Shown piece after piece: positions 1 to 9,555 of a DNA stretch of 40,149 nucleotides. The notes under the pieces are model-generated. The model did no database searches. It was not told where the DNA came from and saw nothing but the letters and a program-made list of their open reading frames with translations. The first letter of the stretch is position 1. Every line of letters begins with the position of its first letter. The position numbers were made by a program, and so were the translations under genes. Origin of the DNA: an uncultured Sutterella sp. (GTDB lineage Bacteria > Pseudomonadota > Gammaproteobacteria > Burkholderiales > Burkholderiaceae_F); the NCBI GenBank assembly GCA_905213905.1, contig CAJMKD010000020.1, forward strand, positions 1-40,149, read 5' to 3'.

Positions 1-2
1 GC

Positions 3-488
3 TTCAGCGCCGAGGGCCTCAAGCCCAATGAGGCAAGTCCTGCGGAGTTTGATCCGAAGACGAATCCGCGTCTTTACGACATCAGCACGCAGCTGCGCTG
101 CCTCGTCTGCGCCAACGAGAGCATTGCCGAGTCGAATGTGGAGCTTGCGATCGCCCTGCGGCGCGAAGTCGCCAAGCAGATCAAGGCGGGCAAAACCGAT
201 GAGGAAATCATCGACTTCATGGTCGACCGCTATGGCGACTACGTGCTCTTCAAGCCCCCCTTCAAGGCGAAGACCTATCTGCTCTGGTTCGGGCCGATTG
301 CCTTCTTTGCGCTCGCGCTCTGGGCGCTGATGCGAATCATCTCGAGCCGCCGCGCGCTGCGCCGCAGCCGGCGCGAGAGCGCTGCGCCCGCGGACATCGC
401 GCGCGCCAAGCGCATTCTGCGCGGCGAGCTCGTGCTGCGCGAAGGCGTCTTTGTCGAAGCCGGCCGTCCTGACGGCGTCAAGGCCTGA
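3..488 (+). CDS. ccmH: Cytochrome c maturation protein CcmH (5'-partial)
   Basis: CcmH is a membrane-anchored thiol protein of the periplasmic cytochrome c maturation pathway. It helps keep the apocytochrome CXXCH cysteines reduced before haem ligation. The reading frame is open from base 3, so the N-terminus and signal sequence lie outside the window. The family signature is visible near residue 35 of the fragment as LRCLVCANES; the usual form is LRCxxCQNxS, so the Q is replaced by A. The helical-bundle domain follows (EIIDFMVDRYGDYVLFKPPF), then one transmembrane helix (about 20 residues from YLLWFGPIAFFAL) and a basic cytoplasmic tail. It is followed 14 bases later by ccmI, so this is the end of a ccm operon in which CcmH and CcmI are separate proteins rather than fused as in E. 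coli. Confidence 0.93.
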   Translation, partial: FSAEGLKPNEASPAEFDPKTNPRLYDISTQLRCLVCANESIAESNVELAIALRREVAKQIKAGKTDEEIIDFMVDRYGDYVLFKPPFKAKTYLLWFGPIAFFALALWALMRIISSRRALRRSRRESAAPADIARAKRILRGELVLREGVFVEAGRPDGVKA

Positions 489-502
489 GCGAGGTGTTCC
501 AG

Positions 503-1498
503 ATGAAATTCCAGATTATTTTCATTGTCGTCGCACTGCTCCTCACGGGCGGCGCCGTCGCGCTCTTTGCCTGGCGGCTTCTTTCGGGGTCGGCTGATCC
601 GACCCGCGAATGGCGGCGCATCGACGAAAATGTGGCGGGGCTTCGCTACGAGTACGACCGTGCGCGCGAGCTCCTCGCGGCAGGGCGCATCTCGCAGGCC
701 GAATTCGACGACCGCGAGAATGAGCTTGCGCTGCGCGTGATCGACGAAACGGTGCAGGATGCCGAGTCGAAGGACCGCGCCTCGGAGACGCTTCCCCTTG
801 TGACGACGGCTGCTGTCGGCGTCTTCATGTTCGCGACCGCGGCAGGGCTCTATCTCTACTACGGCGACTATTCCTCGCTCGACGAGAAGGCAATCGAGCA
901 GGTCTCGCTCACTCAGCAGCAGGCCAAGGCCGAGCTCAACCTTGCCGAAACCGTTGAGTCGCTCGAGAAGTCGGTTGGAAAGAACAAGGACAACCTCGAA
1001 GCCTGGGAAATCCTTGCTGACCGCTACAACTCGACAGGCAATCTTTCGCAGGCGCAGATCGCCTACGAGAACGTCATTCGCCTCAATCCGAAGGATGCGA
1101 ACGCTTATGCGGATCTCGCCGACGTATTGATTGCGATCGGCAACGGCCAGATTTCCGACAAGGTTGCCGAACTCGCGAAGAAGTGCCTTGAGATCGACCC
1201 GTATCACCAGAAGGGCCTCATGATCGGTGCGGCTGCTTCGTTTGAAAAGGGCGACTACGGCATGTGCGCGATTCTCTTCAACCGCCTGCGCTCGCAGATG
1301 CCCTCGGGCAACGAAATCTACGATGCGCTTTCGCAGCAGATCGATATGGCGCTGCAGATGGGCGGCCTCAAGGAGATTCCGAAGGATCCGGTGCCGCCCA
1401 AGCCCGAATCCGACGTCGACAAAATGATGAAGCTCGGCATGCCGCCTGCGCCTGAGGCGGGTGCGGACGGCGTTGGGCTGCTGCCGAAAATGAAGTAG
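503..1498 (+). CDS. ccmI: Cytochrome c maturation TPR protein CcmI
   Basis: CcmI is the apocytochrome c chaperone that presents the C-terminal helix of apocytochromes to the CcmFH haem ligase. The 331-residue protein has the expected layout: an N-terminal transmembrane helix (IIFIVVALLLTGGAVALFAW), a cytoplasmic charged/coiled region (about 30-95, with REWRRIDENVAGLRYEYDRA), a second membrane helix (about 98-118), and a periplasmic TPR domain (about 150-270, AWEILADRYNSTGNLSQAQ). A proline-rich tail follows. An upstream in-frame GTG at 494 is possible, but the ATG at 503 has GAGG at 491-494 with 8-base spacing, so that start was chosen. The position directly behind ccmH supports the call. A strong terminator closes the operon. 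Confidence 0.9.
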   Translation: MKFQIIFIVVALLLTGGAVALFAWRLLSGSADPTREWRRIDENVAGLRYEYDRARELLAAGRISQAEFDDRENELALRVIDETVQDAESKDRASETLPLVTTAAVGVFMFATAAGLYLYYGDYSSLDEKAIEQVSLTQQQAKAELNLAETVESLEKSVGKNKDNLEAWEILADRYNSTGNLSQAQIAYENVIRLNPKDANAYADLADVLIAIGNGQISDKVAELAKKCLEIDPYHQKGLMIGAAASFEKGDYGMCAILFNRLRSQMPSGNEIYDALSQQIDMALQMGGLKEIPKDPVPPKPESDVDKMMKLGMPPAPEAGADGVGLLPKMK

Positions 1499-1537
1499 CT
1501 CTCCGGGCCGCCGGCTGGCGCCGGTCCGTTGAGAAAA

Positions 1538-1573
1538 AAAGGCCGGCGTGCTTCGCGGTGCGCCGGCCTTTCC
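1538..1573 (+). terminator. Rho-independent terminator after ccmI
   Basis: Perfect 11-bp stem AAAGGCCGGCG (1538-1548) / CGCCGGCCTTT (1561-1571) with a 12-base loop. An A-run precedes it and T residues follow. It sits 40 bases after the ccmI stop. Confidence 0.8.
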
Positions 1574-1788
1574 CATGCAGAATATGGGCTGCGAAGGGAT
1601 GCCGGAGCGCCGAACTGGCGGCCGCCATGTCCGCAGAAACCCTGAGAAGCATTCTCTTCTCTGCCCGATTCTGCAAAAGGCAAGGTCGAAAGTGATGTAA
1701 GGTTCTCGTTCCTAGTTGCGGGCTAATCCTGTCGCTTTGACGAGAAGGCCCGCATCAACGCCGACATTGGACTTTTTTTGGAAACCAC

Positions 1789-4653
1789 ATGCCGACACAC
1801 ATTTTTGAGAACTACGCAGCAGCTGGCGCCGGAGCATCGATGCATTCGAATTTTGATGCTACGCCTTTGATTCGTCTTGCTGCATACGATGTGAAAACCG
1901 CGATCAGGGGCTTCAAGATCCTGCTTGCCAACGCTGGAGTGATCACCAATCCCATCATGGTCGACCGCATCTATGCTGAGATGTACTTCGAGGATGGGGG
2001 CTATCTCTCTTCGGCGAAATCGCTGCCCCATTTCGAGCGGTATCTGGCTGCGCACGACGAGCCGATGGTGCGGGTGAAATATGCGATGGCGCTTGCGAAT
2101 GTCGGCCGCACCGATGATGCCTTCAAAGAGGCGGGCCGCGCCATCGAAAAAGCGCCCGAGAACCATCATGCGCATTCCGTGCTTGCGATCATTCATCTGC
2201 TGCGTGCGGAGCGCAATCCAGAAGCTCGCGAGCTCGAAAATGCGGCGGCCATCAAAGCCATGTCTCGAGCGTCCGAGCTCGAGGGCGGCAGCGGCATCTA
2301 CGAGCTTGGCATCGCGCAGATCAAGGCGGGCGAGGGCCTCCGTTCAGTCATATTTGATTCGGAGCTTCGTACGAGCGCCGTCATCATGGCTGAGCCAGCC
2401 CGCGAAGTCGGGCGCGCGCTGCGCCGGCGGATTCTCTTCGACTGCATGCGAAACGATGAAACGAAGCTGCCGCTTGTGCTCAAAACGCTCGGCGCGGGCG
2501 ACCTTGAACCCGATCCCAATCCTGAAGCAGCGGGCTGGTACCGCACGACGGCGCGCTTGGTCGGCATGGATGTCGCGCTTCGCTTCCCGCTCAACCGTTC
2601 GGGCGTCGCTGCGCTTCCCGTCCTCTGGCTCGAACGCGTGCGCCGCAAAATGGCGGCATTCGTCAAATCGCTTGACGCGCAGGATCTCGCTCGGCTTTCT
2701 TCCTTCGAAATACTGCCCGAGCGCCGCGTCTGGGCCGATTTCCGCGCAAGCGAAAACCGTGCTGCCGAGCGGCGCGAGCTCTTCGAGTGCCGTCTTTTTG
2801 TGCCGCCCATGAGCGCCGGGCGCATGATCGAGCTTGCCGAGAAGGAGCACGCTGACAACGAAATGAGCCGATGGCTCAAGAAGACAAAGCGCAATCTTGT
2901 GAAGCGCATGCAGGAAAGTCAGCCGGACATTTTTGCTGATGTTTTTTGCTGCACGGACAAAATGCCGGAAGCCGAAGGGCTCGATGTCGTCGCGATCAGC
3001 CGGGGCGCGCACGCGCTTCACGAGCTTATTGAGACGCAAGGCGTCCGCGGCGCGCTCAAAAAGCTCGAGGGGCTTCCTGACGCCTTCAGGTCGCTCTCGG
3101 TGTATGAGCTCGCGAGAATTGGCCTGCTTGCCAATGAAATCGGCCAGGACGACACGGAAGAAGCCGATCGGCTATCACTTGTCGCCACGCTCGTCTGTGC
3201 GCCGCTCTCCGAGGCGCACGAATGGGGCCTTCGGACCGGGATGCTCTTTGCGAAGAATGACCGCTTCACGCAGGCCGTTCAAGGCTTTGCTGCGGCCAAT
3301 GCCGCTGAACCGGACGAAATCGAGTCGCTTGCCGGTCTTTATTTTGTGCGCTCTTCCATTTCTTCGCCCGAATTTGCCAAGCCATTCCGCGTGCGCGTTG
3401 AGCGCTTCTGGCAGTGCTTTGCCGAAGAAGAGGGCCAAATCCGCGAACTTTTGAATGACGGCCGCGTGCCTGAGGCTTCGCAGCTCATCATCAAGATGGT
3501 CCGATCGCTTTTGCAGTGCTGCAACATAGCGGTGAACGAGGGCGACGATGAACGGTGGGAGCTTGTGTTCACGCCGATCGAGAGCGATGTGACGCTCTTC
3601 ATTCTGCTTGAACTGAAGCGCAGAATGCCGGCCTCGCTCGCGAAGCACTGGTCTTTCTGCGTCGGCAATGAGCCCAAGGCAATGCCGAGCGGCGTCAGTC
3701 TGCTCGACCGGACGCTCAGCATTTCGAAGATGCTCGCCTATCCGACGCACAAGGAAGGCAGCTACGACCTTGCGATTTATTCGCCTGAATTCCGGGGCTT
3801 CACGGATGAGGAATTGTCTGGTATGACAATCGTGCTCCGCAAGCTCATCGAATTCTCGATCGGGTACGCTGCTTGCGCCCGCTGGATCGATCAGATTGAA
3901 GCCGTCCGGCAGATGCCTGCGACGACGTCGACGGGGCTCGCGCTCGAGGAATTCAAGGATTATTTCCATGAAGCCGAGCCCGAGTCGGATGGCTTCACGT
4001 TCGAGCGCATGGCAGAGGTGCCGAGCAAATACTGGCGAAAGGGGGCGCAGACTGCGCTCGCCCTCTATGAAGATGTCCGCATCGGCGAAACGGTGTGCCC
4101 GGCTTTGTCGGATCCCGAGACGCGCGCGGATGAGAACATTGGCGGGGAACTCAGCGTGCTCGAGTTCGCAGGTGCAGCGGCCGGCTTCTTTTATCTCGAA
4201 AAGATGACGCAGCAGGCTTCCGGCGCGGCGCTCCCGGCAGAGGGTCTCCCGCAGCTCGCCCCGGAGCTCGCGGCGCTTCGGGATTACATTTGCGCAGAAC
4301 TCGGCCCCGATGCCGTGCGCTTTGTCGGGCGTGCCTCAGGGAGCCGCTTTGAGTATCTGGACTTCATTGCCTGGGACTTCCAGGCGGTGAAAAGCGCTGC
4401 CGAACGCTTCTTTGCCGAGCCGCACTGCATCTCGGCGGGCATGAGCGTCTTCAGAGCCGGCGCAGATCCCATCGTGCTTTGCGGCGATGCGCCTTTCGAT
4501 CGCGAGCCGATTGCCTTCGCAATGGCACGCAAGGCCATCGAACAGCTCGAAGCGCTGGCGCAGCGCGGCGGGTCGCCTGAAAACGCCTTCATGGCAGAAG
4601 GCTTGGAAGACATGGACCTCGCGTCGTTCTTCATGCAGAAGGCGCAGGCTTAA
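1789..4653 (+). CDS. Large TPR-containing protein, paralogue of the 25.8-kb gene
   Basis: A 954-residue soluble protein without signal peptide or membrane segments. I do not know its function. Residues about 60-150 read as degenerate TPR helices (VKYAMALANVGRTDDAFKEA then AIEKAPENHHAHSVLA), and more TPR-like pairs appear near 470-510. From about residue 510 to 900 it shares a C-terminal module with the 1013-residue protein at 25780-28821. Matching segments in order are PFRVRVERFW with PFRRRVADAW, YSPEFRGF with YSPIFEGI, GAAAGFFYLE with GAAAGFFYFE, and LDFIAWDF with LDCCIWDF. The ATG at 1789 has only a weak GGAAA upstream; a second ATG lies 15 codons in. It is flanked by terminators and so is probably monocistronic. 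A protein-interaction or stress role would be only a guess. Confidence 0.85.
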   Translation: MPTHIFENYAAAGAGASMHSNFDATPLIRLAAYDVKTAIRGFKILLANAGVITNPIMVDRIYAEMYFEDGGYLSSAKSLPHFERYLAAHDEPMVRVKYAMALANVGRTDDAFKEAGRAIEKAPENHHAHSVLAIIHLLRAERNPEARELENAAAIKAMSRASELEGGSGIYELGIAQIKAGEGLRSVIFDSELRTSAVIMAEPAREVGRALRRRILFDCMRNDETKLPLVLKTLGAGDLEPDPNPEAAGWYRTTARLVGMDVALRFPLNRSGVAALPVLWLERVRRKMAAFVKSLDAQDLARLSSFEILPERRVWADFRASENRAAERRELFECRLFVPPMSAGRMIELAEKEHADNEMSRWLKKTKRNLVKRMQESQPDIFADVFCCTDKMPEAEGLDVVAISRGAHALHELIETQGVRGALKKLEGLPDAFRSLSVYELARIGLLANEIGQDDTEEADRLSLVATLVCAPLSEAHEWGLRTGMLFAKNDRFTQAVQGFAAANAAEPDEIESLAGLYFVRSSISSPEFAKPFRVRVERFWQCFAEEEGQIRELLNDGRVPEASQLIIKMVRSLLQCCNIAVNEGDDERWELVFTPIESDVTLFILLELKRRMPASLAKHWSFCVGNEPKAMPSGVSLLDRTLSISKMLAYPTHKEGSYDLAIYSPEFRGFTDEELSGMTIVLRKLIEFSIGYAACARWIDQIEAVRQMPATTSTGLALEEFKDYFHEAEPESDGFTFERMAEVPSKYWRKGAQTALALYEDVRIGETVCPALSDPETRADENIGGELSVLEFAGAAAGFFYLEKMTQQASGAALPAEGLPQLAPELAALRDYICAELGPDAVRFVGRASGSRFEYLDFIAWDFQAVKSAAERFFAEPHCISAGMSVFRAGADPIVLCGDAPFDREPIAFAMARKAIEQLEALAQRGGSPENAFMAEGLEDMDLASFFMQKAQA

Positions 4654-4676
4654 AGCGGCAGCGAGCGGCATCAGAT

Positions 4677-4714
4677 GCTTCGGACCCGAATCGGATGCGG
4701 GTCCGAAGCGCTTT
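4677..4714. terminator. Bidirectional terminator between the TPR gene and gdx
   Basis: Perfect 12-bp inverted repeat GCTTCGGACCCG (4677-4688) / CGGGTCCGAAGC (4698-4709), followed by CTTTCTT on the plus strand. It lies between the stops of two convergent genes and probably serves both. Confidence 0.75.
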
Positions 4715-4715
4715 C

Positions 4716-5030
4716 TTAGTGCGCGAGCTTGAGAAACACGATGCCGGCAACGATGAAGGCGATGCCGGCGACGCGCATGGGCGTCACGGCTTCGCCGAGG
4801 AAAAGCATGCCGGCCGCTGCAGCGCCGACGGCGCCGACGCCAGTCCAGACGGCATAGGCTGTGCCGAGCGGCAGCGTCTTCATGCCTTGCGCAAGCATGA
4901 CGAAGCTCAAAATCATGAAGACGATCGTTGCCGCAGAGGGACCGAGTTTGGTGAAGCCGTGGCTCGCCTTGAGCGAGAAGGACCAGACGACTTCAAGAAT
5001 GCCGGCAAAGAGAACGCATGCCCAGGCCAT
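4716..5030 (-). CDS. gdx: Guanidinium exporter Gdx (SugE-type small multidrug resistance protein)
   Basis: A 104-residue, four-helix inner-membrane protein of the SMR family that works as a dual-topology dimer. The Gdx/SugE subgroup exports guanidinium in exchange for protons. The sequence follows SugE closely: the central membrane-embedded glutamate lies in GILEVVWSFSLKASHGF, followed by LPLGTAYAVWTGVGAVGAA and GEAVTPMR. The Gdx subgroup typically has W after this Glu region and GTAYAVW in helix 3. A longer frame runs back to 5102, but ATG at 5030 gives the family length and has GGGAG at 5036-5040. The upstream leader carries two ACGG-loop hairpins of a guanidine-II riboswitch, which independently supports guanidinium rather than general drug export. 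Confidence 0.93.
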   Translation of the reverse strand: MAWACVLFAGILEVVWSFSLKASHGFTKLGPSAATIVFMILSFVMLAQGMKTLPLGTAYAVWTGVGAVGAAAAGMLFLGEAVTPMRVAGIAFIVAGIVFLKLAH

Positions 5031-5045
5031 AAATAATCTCCCAGC

Positions 5046-5085
5046 GGGGCCGTCCCCAGTGAACCGCACCGATCGGGCCGTCCCG
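5046..5085 (-). promoter_or_regulatory. Guanidine-II (mini-ykkC) riboswitch
   Basis: Read on the minus strand, two short hairpins occur in tandem. CGGG-ACGG-CCCG is at 5085-5074 and GGGG-ACGG-CCCC is at 5057-5046, separated by 16 bases. Two small GC hairpins with identical ACGR tetraloops define the mini-ykkC/guanidine-II class, in which guanidinium binds at the kissing loops. The second hairpin ends only 5 bases before the GGGAG Shine-Dalgarno of gdx, which fits translational control: ligand binding would free the ribosome binding site. Motif, order and downstream gene all agree. Confidence 0.9.
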
Positions 5086-5134
5086 CCGGCGGTCGGCTGC
5101 AAAAGGATGGAAAAGCGGCAGACGACAGCGCAGA

Positions 5135-5140
5135 ATCATA
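5135..5140 (-). promoter_or_regulatory. Putative -10 box for gdx
   Basis: TATGAT on the minus strand, about 50 bases upstream of the first riboswitch hairpin. No good -35 is visible at the right distance, so this is a tentative assignment. Confidence 0.35.
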
Positions 5141-5213
5141 CCGTTTTTCGCGCTGCTTCGATGCAGGCGAAAGCAGGCTTTGCGTTCCGTTGCTGGCAAC
5201 CTGCTAATTTAAA

Positions 5214-5240
5214 TTGGTAGGTTGGTAGGTTGTTGGTAGG
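5214..5240 (+). repeat. Three tandem TTGGTAGG octamers before a decayed regulator gene
   Basis: TTGGTAGG occurs at 5214-5221 and 5222-5229 and, after a 3-base insert, at 5233-5240. It ends 5 bases before the ATG of the regulator remnant. The first copy is also the right arm of an imperfect inverted repeat centred on AATTTAAATT (CAACCTGCTAATTT at 5198-5211). The arrangement resembles an operator array or iteron cluster, possibly for autoregulation by the gene that follows. Confidence 0.6.
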
Positions 5241-5245
5241 TTGCA

Positions 5246-5478
5246 ATGAAAATTTCGTTTCCTGATGATGGCCGCACAGAATTCAAGCAGGACTGGCGTC
5301 CGACAGCGAAAAAGCAGACGGTCGGACGCGCTTAGAGATTGAGCAGCGGCTTGGACTGAGCCGTTCGTCTACGCTCAACCTGATGAAGAAGCTGGAACAA
5401 TCCGGGAAAATTGTGAAGGAAGGCCAGAACCGCAGCACTCGGTACAAGCTCGCGGCAAAGACGGAGCGGCGGCATTGA
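5246..5478 (+). pseudogene. Remnant of an AlbA_2/winged-helix transcriptional regulator
   Basis: The ATG at 5246 opens a frame encoding MKISFPDDGRTEFKQDW, which resembles the start of AlbA_2-type (formerly 'ATP-binding, RecG-like') regulators with their ExxxxEFK motif. That frame stops at 5333-5335. One frame over, without its own start, the sequence continues to a stop at 5476-5478 with TRLEIEQRLGLSRSSTLN and MKKLEQSGKIVKEGQNRSTR, a good winged-helix DNA-binding tail. Intact family members have several hundred residues between these two ends. The locus therefore looks like a large internal deletion with a frameshift. The N-terminal assignment rests on few residues; the HTH tail is clearer. 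Confidence 0.6.
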
Positions 5479-5528
5479 CGTCTGATTAGGGCTTCCGGCG
5501 CCGGTCCAAAGCCTTCCTTCTAATGCGC

Positions 5529-6623
<1,095 letters not shown>

Positions 6624-6743
6624 GATGTCTTCCTTTCGTGCTTAGAGAGTGAGGCTTTGTGGCCGATGAAGGAAGGCACGCGGTTCGTCGGGCGGCTTGG
6701 TTTTCGGTGGGCCTCGCGCTGGCGAGGCGGGGGGCCGGAACTC

Positions 6744-6772
6744 AAAAAAGCCCGCAGAGGTCCGCGGGCTTT
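6744..6772 (-). terminator. Terminator for the DMT exporter gene
   Basis: Stem AAAGCCCGC (6747-6755) / GCGGGCTTT (6764-6772). On the minus strand it runs into a six-T tract at 6749-6744. It lies about 170 bases beyond the stop of the DMT gene and upstream of the lipoprotein gene, so the two are separate transcripts. Nothing else was recognised in the 321-base gap at 6624-6944. Confidence 0.75.
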
Positions 6773-6944
6773 CCGAAGAAATTATTGAGACGCAGTCGTC
6801 CAACCCGCTTCAGCGCATAAAGCTAAAGCGGCCGAAAAATCGGCAGTCGGATCGGAGGATGTAGTTGCGTTCTGTCATGATGCAATCGAGTTTATAGACT
6901 CGCCCATATGACCGCAATAGGTTTGATGTCTTAGGCACCTCGCC

Positions 6945-7820
6945 TTAACGTTCTTGAGGCGCTTGCGGCGCCTTTTTGGCAAGCCCGATCAGCTCGCTCG
7001 CGAGCGTGGCGCCGAGAATAAGGATGGCGCCGACGATTCCGGAAAGCGTCATGGCTTCGCCGAGGATGAAGACAGATAGGAGCATGGCTACCGCCGGATC
7101 GATGTAGGCGAAGATGGCGATGCGCGACGCCTCAAGCTTCGGGAGCGCCGAAAAATAAAGCCAGTAAGCAAGCCCAGTGTGCACGACGGCGACAAAGAGC
7201 GTGAGCGCAAGGCTCTGGGTCGTCAGCGACACCGAATCGAAGTCGACCATGAAGGCCGTGTAGGGCGTGAGCACAATCGCAGCGATGGCGAGCTGCGTGA
7301 AGCTCGATTCATAGGGGCCGATGGGCGAAAGAAACTTGTTCGCGAAGACGAGGCTCGCATAAAAGCAGGCGGCGACAAGTCCCATCAGAATGCCGCTCAG
7401 GTTCGCAGTCTCCCCGGTCCAGATCCCGCAAATGAGGCTCATGCCGAAAAGCGCGGCGCCCGCGCAGGCGAATTTTGCCGGCGAAACCCGTTCCTTGAGG
7501 ACAACGGGCGAGAGCACGATGAGAATGACGGGCGCCATGTAGTAGGCGAGCGTCGCTGCGGCCACGCTCGTGAGCCGGTAGGCTTCAAAAAGGAAGATCC
7601 AGTTGAAGCCGAGCGCAAAGCCAGAAAAAAGAAGAATTTTCAAGTTGCGCCGAATGGCTTCCCAGTCGATCGAGCGGCCAAGAACTCGGATGAGCAGGAA
7701 TAGGAAAGCCGCGCCGATCCCCCCGCGAGCGAGCGCAATGATTTCGGAAGGCAGATCAATACGACGCACGAAGAGTCCGATCGTGCCGAAAATCATCATC
7801 GCGAGCAGGTATTGCGGCAT
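6945..7820 (-). CDS. EamA/DMT-family transporter (10 TM)
   Basis: A 291-residue inner-membrane protein with two tandem EamA repeats, each of about five helices. Repeat 1 begins MMIFGTIGLFVRRIDLPS, and the boundary lies near residue 145. The typical family feature is seen in YRLTSVAAATLAYYMAPVIL. DMT proteins of this kind export or import amino acids and other metabolites; the substrate is unknown. A basic C-terminal tail (GLAKKAPQAPQER) should be cytoplasmic. It is transcribed in the same direction as the MFS gene upstream, but a 215-base gap with a hairpin separates them, so co-transcription is uncertain. Confidence 0.85.
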   Translation of the reverse strand: MPQYLLAMMIFGTIGLFVRRIDLPSEIIALARGGIGAAFLFLLIRVLGRSIDWEAIRRNLKILLFSGFALGFNWIFLFEAYRLTSVAAATLAYYMAPVILIVLSPVVLKERVSPAKFACAGAALFGMSLICGIWTGETANLSGILMGLVAACFYASLVFANKFLSPIGPYESSFTQLAIAAIVLTPYTAFMVDFDSVSLTTQSLALTLFVAVVHTGLAYWLYFSALPKLEASRIAIFAYIDPAVAMLLSVFILGEAMTLSGIVGAILILGATLASELIGLAKKAPQAPQER

Positions 7821-7945
7821 GGGAGTGCGCCTTTATTTCAGAAAACAAACGTGCGTTCATTTTCTGGCGTCACGGGGAAGGAAGGCAAACGTGACGCGAC
7901 GTAGTCTTGCTTTTTCGTTGGGCGACGTGGGATAAAGTACCGAAT

Positions 7946-7966
7946 AAGGATCATTGAACGATCCTT
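7946..7966. repeat. Perfect 7-bp inverted repeat between MFS and DMT genes
   Basis: AAGGATC (7946-7952) / GATCCTT (7960-7966) with a 7-base spacer. It has no U-tract on the minus strand. It may be an operator for the DMT gene or an RNA hairpin after the MFS gene. Confidence 0.45.
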
Positions 7967-8035
7967 GATTTTCGGGCGCATCCAACTCTCGGAAGCAGCG
8001 GCAGGCAACCGGAAGGCCGCGTGCCCGCGCATCAG

Positions 8036-9235
8036 TCAGGCCGGCTGCCGCGGCGGCCGCAGCGACGCGATGCCGTATAAGAGGCTCCAAAGCAGCGCGG
8101 CGCAAGCGACGAGCGTGAGCACAAGATGCGCTTTCGGGATGCCGGCGAGCGTCGGCATTTTTGAAGCCGCGCCCAAAAGCCAGGCGGCGGCGAAGGGCGC
8201 GAGCCCCGCGAGGCAGTAGCCCGTCCCCTGCACGCGGCTCGAAAGCCGGAAGGCGTCGGCCGCATCACGGCTTTCCGTCTGCAAAAGCGTGAAGGAAAGC
8301 GTCATCAGGATGCCTTGCGCGAAGCCCGCGGCGAGTGCGGCGGCGTGCCGAAGCGGGCTTGCCGCAGCTGCGCCGAGCAGGACAATGGCGCCCGCAAAAG
8401 CGCAGAAAAGGATGATTGGCAGGAGCGGATGCCTCGAGACAGGCTTCAAAAGCGGCGCAGCAAATGCACCTGGGACCGTGGCAAGAAAGAAGAGGGCGAC
8501 GAGCGCGGCGCCTTCATTGAGCGGCGTGCCCGCTGCCGCAAGCGTCGTCGGCAGCCAATTGGCGATCAGCGTCGAAATCGTTGCCTGCAGGCCGAAGATG
8601 AGGCCGAGCCGCAGCGGAAACCGGAATTTTTCCGACGTGCTGGGGCATCGCGGCGTTTCCGCTCGAAGGTCGCGAGCTTCAGCAAGCGGCGCGCCGCCCA
8701 AGGCTTTTGCAAAAAGGAACGCCGGCAGCGTCATGGCGCCCCAGAAGAGGAAAGGCGCCTGCCAGGCATCGAATGCCGTCATGAGCGGCACGCTCGCAAA
8801 GCTGCCGATGGCGCCCGAGAGTCCGATCATCGTGCAGAGGAAGCCCGTCATGGCATGCGCGCGATGGCTGAAGTGACGCTTGATGACGACGGGGAGAATC
8901 ACGTTGAGTTCGGCAATCGACGCGGCAAGAAGCACCGTTCCCGCGAGAACGAGGGCCGAGTGCGGCAGCGACCGCACGCAGGAGCCGAGAAGCACGCCCG
9001 CAAGTGAATAAAAGGCGATGGAAGAAAGGGCGCGGCGCGAGAGGCCGTTCGAGAGAAAAGCAAAGACGCCGAACGTGAAGAGTGGCATGCCTGCAATGAA
9101 GCCGAAGGTTTCGGGCCGCATGCCGAGCGCCGATTCGAGCGCATCGGCCATCGGGCCGAAGGCGTTCACGGGCGCGCGCAGAATGAGGCCCGCGGCGGCA
9201 ATGAAGAGAAAGACAAAGGAGAGTCGCGCAGGCAT
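8036..9235 (-). CDS. CynX-like MFS transporter
   Basis: A 399-residue major facilitator protein with about 12 hydrophobic segments in two halves, the central loop lying near residues 185-205 (AEARDLRAETPRCPSTSEKF). The N-terminal half has the cyanate-permease (CynX/YycB) flavour: LRAPVNAFGPMADAL, then GMPLFTFGVFAFLSNGLSRR, then AELNVILPVVIKRHF. Known relatives carry cyanate, nitroimidazoles or other small anions and drugs. The substrate here is not deducible. No cyanase gene is present nearby. The start has only a poor Shine-Dalgarno. Confidence 0.85.
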   Translation of the reverse strand: MPARLSFVFLFIAAAGLILRAPVNAFGPMADALESALGMRPETFGFIAGMPLFTFGVFAFLSNGLSRRALSSIAFYSLAGVLLGSCVRSLPHSALVLAGTVLLAASIAELNVILPVVIKRHFSHRAHAMTGFLCTMIGLSGAIGSFASVPLMTAFDAWQAPFLFWGAMTLPAFLFAKALGGAPLAEARDLRAETPRCPSTSEKFRFPLRLGLIFGLQATISTLIANWLPTTLAAAGTPLNEGAALVALFFLATVPGAFAAPLLKPVSRHPLLPIILFCAFAGAIVLLGAAAASPLRHAAALAAGFAQGILMTLSFTLLQTESRDAADAFRLSSRVQGTGYCLAGLAPFAAAWLLGAASKMPTLAGIPKAHLVLTLVACAALLWSLLYGIASLRPPRQPA

Positions 9236-9555
9236 GATGCTGATGTTTTAGAGGTGCCTCACTATAACCAAAAAATCAAACGCTCTGTTCGAAAAGGGAG
9301 GCCGCACTACTGGCGTGGCTGTGCTTTCGCCATAGGCCTGTTCCAGGACAAAAACGCAGGCGTTTTTCGAAAAGCGGACCGAAGCGGGCGCTTTTGCTCG
9401 AAGTGTGCAAAGGCTCGACGGCAAAAGCGGCTACGCTTTCAGGAGACGGCGGACGGCCCCGGCAGTCGTTCGCGAAGCACTGGAAATCTCGCCTTGGCGG
9501 CGGTAAACAGATGCGCTAGGATTCGGGCTCGAAGCTTAAGGAGTCAGATTTTTCA
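9236..9555. other. Intergenic region between divergent MFS and Crp-type genes
   Basis: 320 bases with no convincing gene. It holds a short hairpin AAAAACG/CGTTTTT (9350-9356 / 9361-9367, loop CAGG) that looks like a bidirectional terminator but has no obvious upstream gene on either strand. AAGGAG at 9538-9543 is the ribosome binding site of the next gene. The promoters of both flanking genes must lie here, but none could be placed with confidence. Confidence 0.4.

Noticed and set aside
5214..5240. TTGGTAGG tandem repeats as a CRISPR or plasmid origin
   Set aside because: Only three short copies, with no spacers and no replication gene; an operator-like role is more likely.
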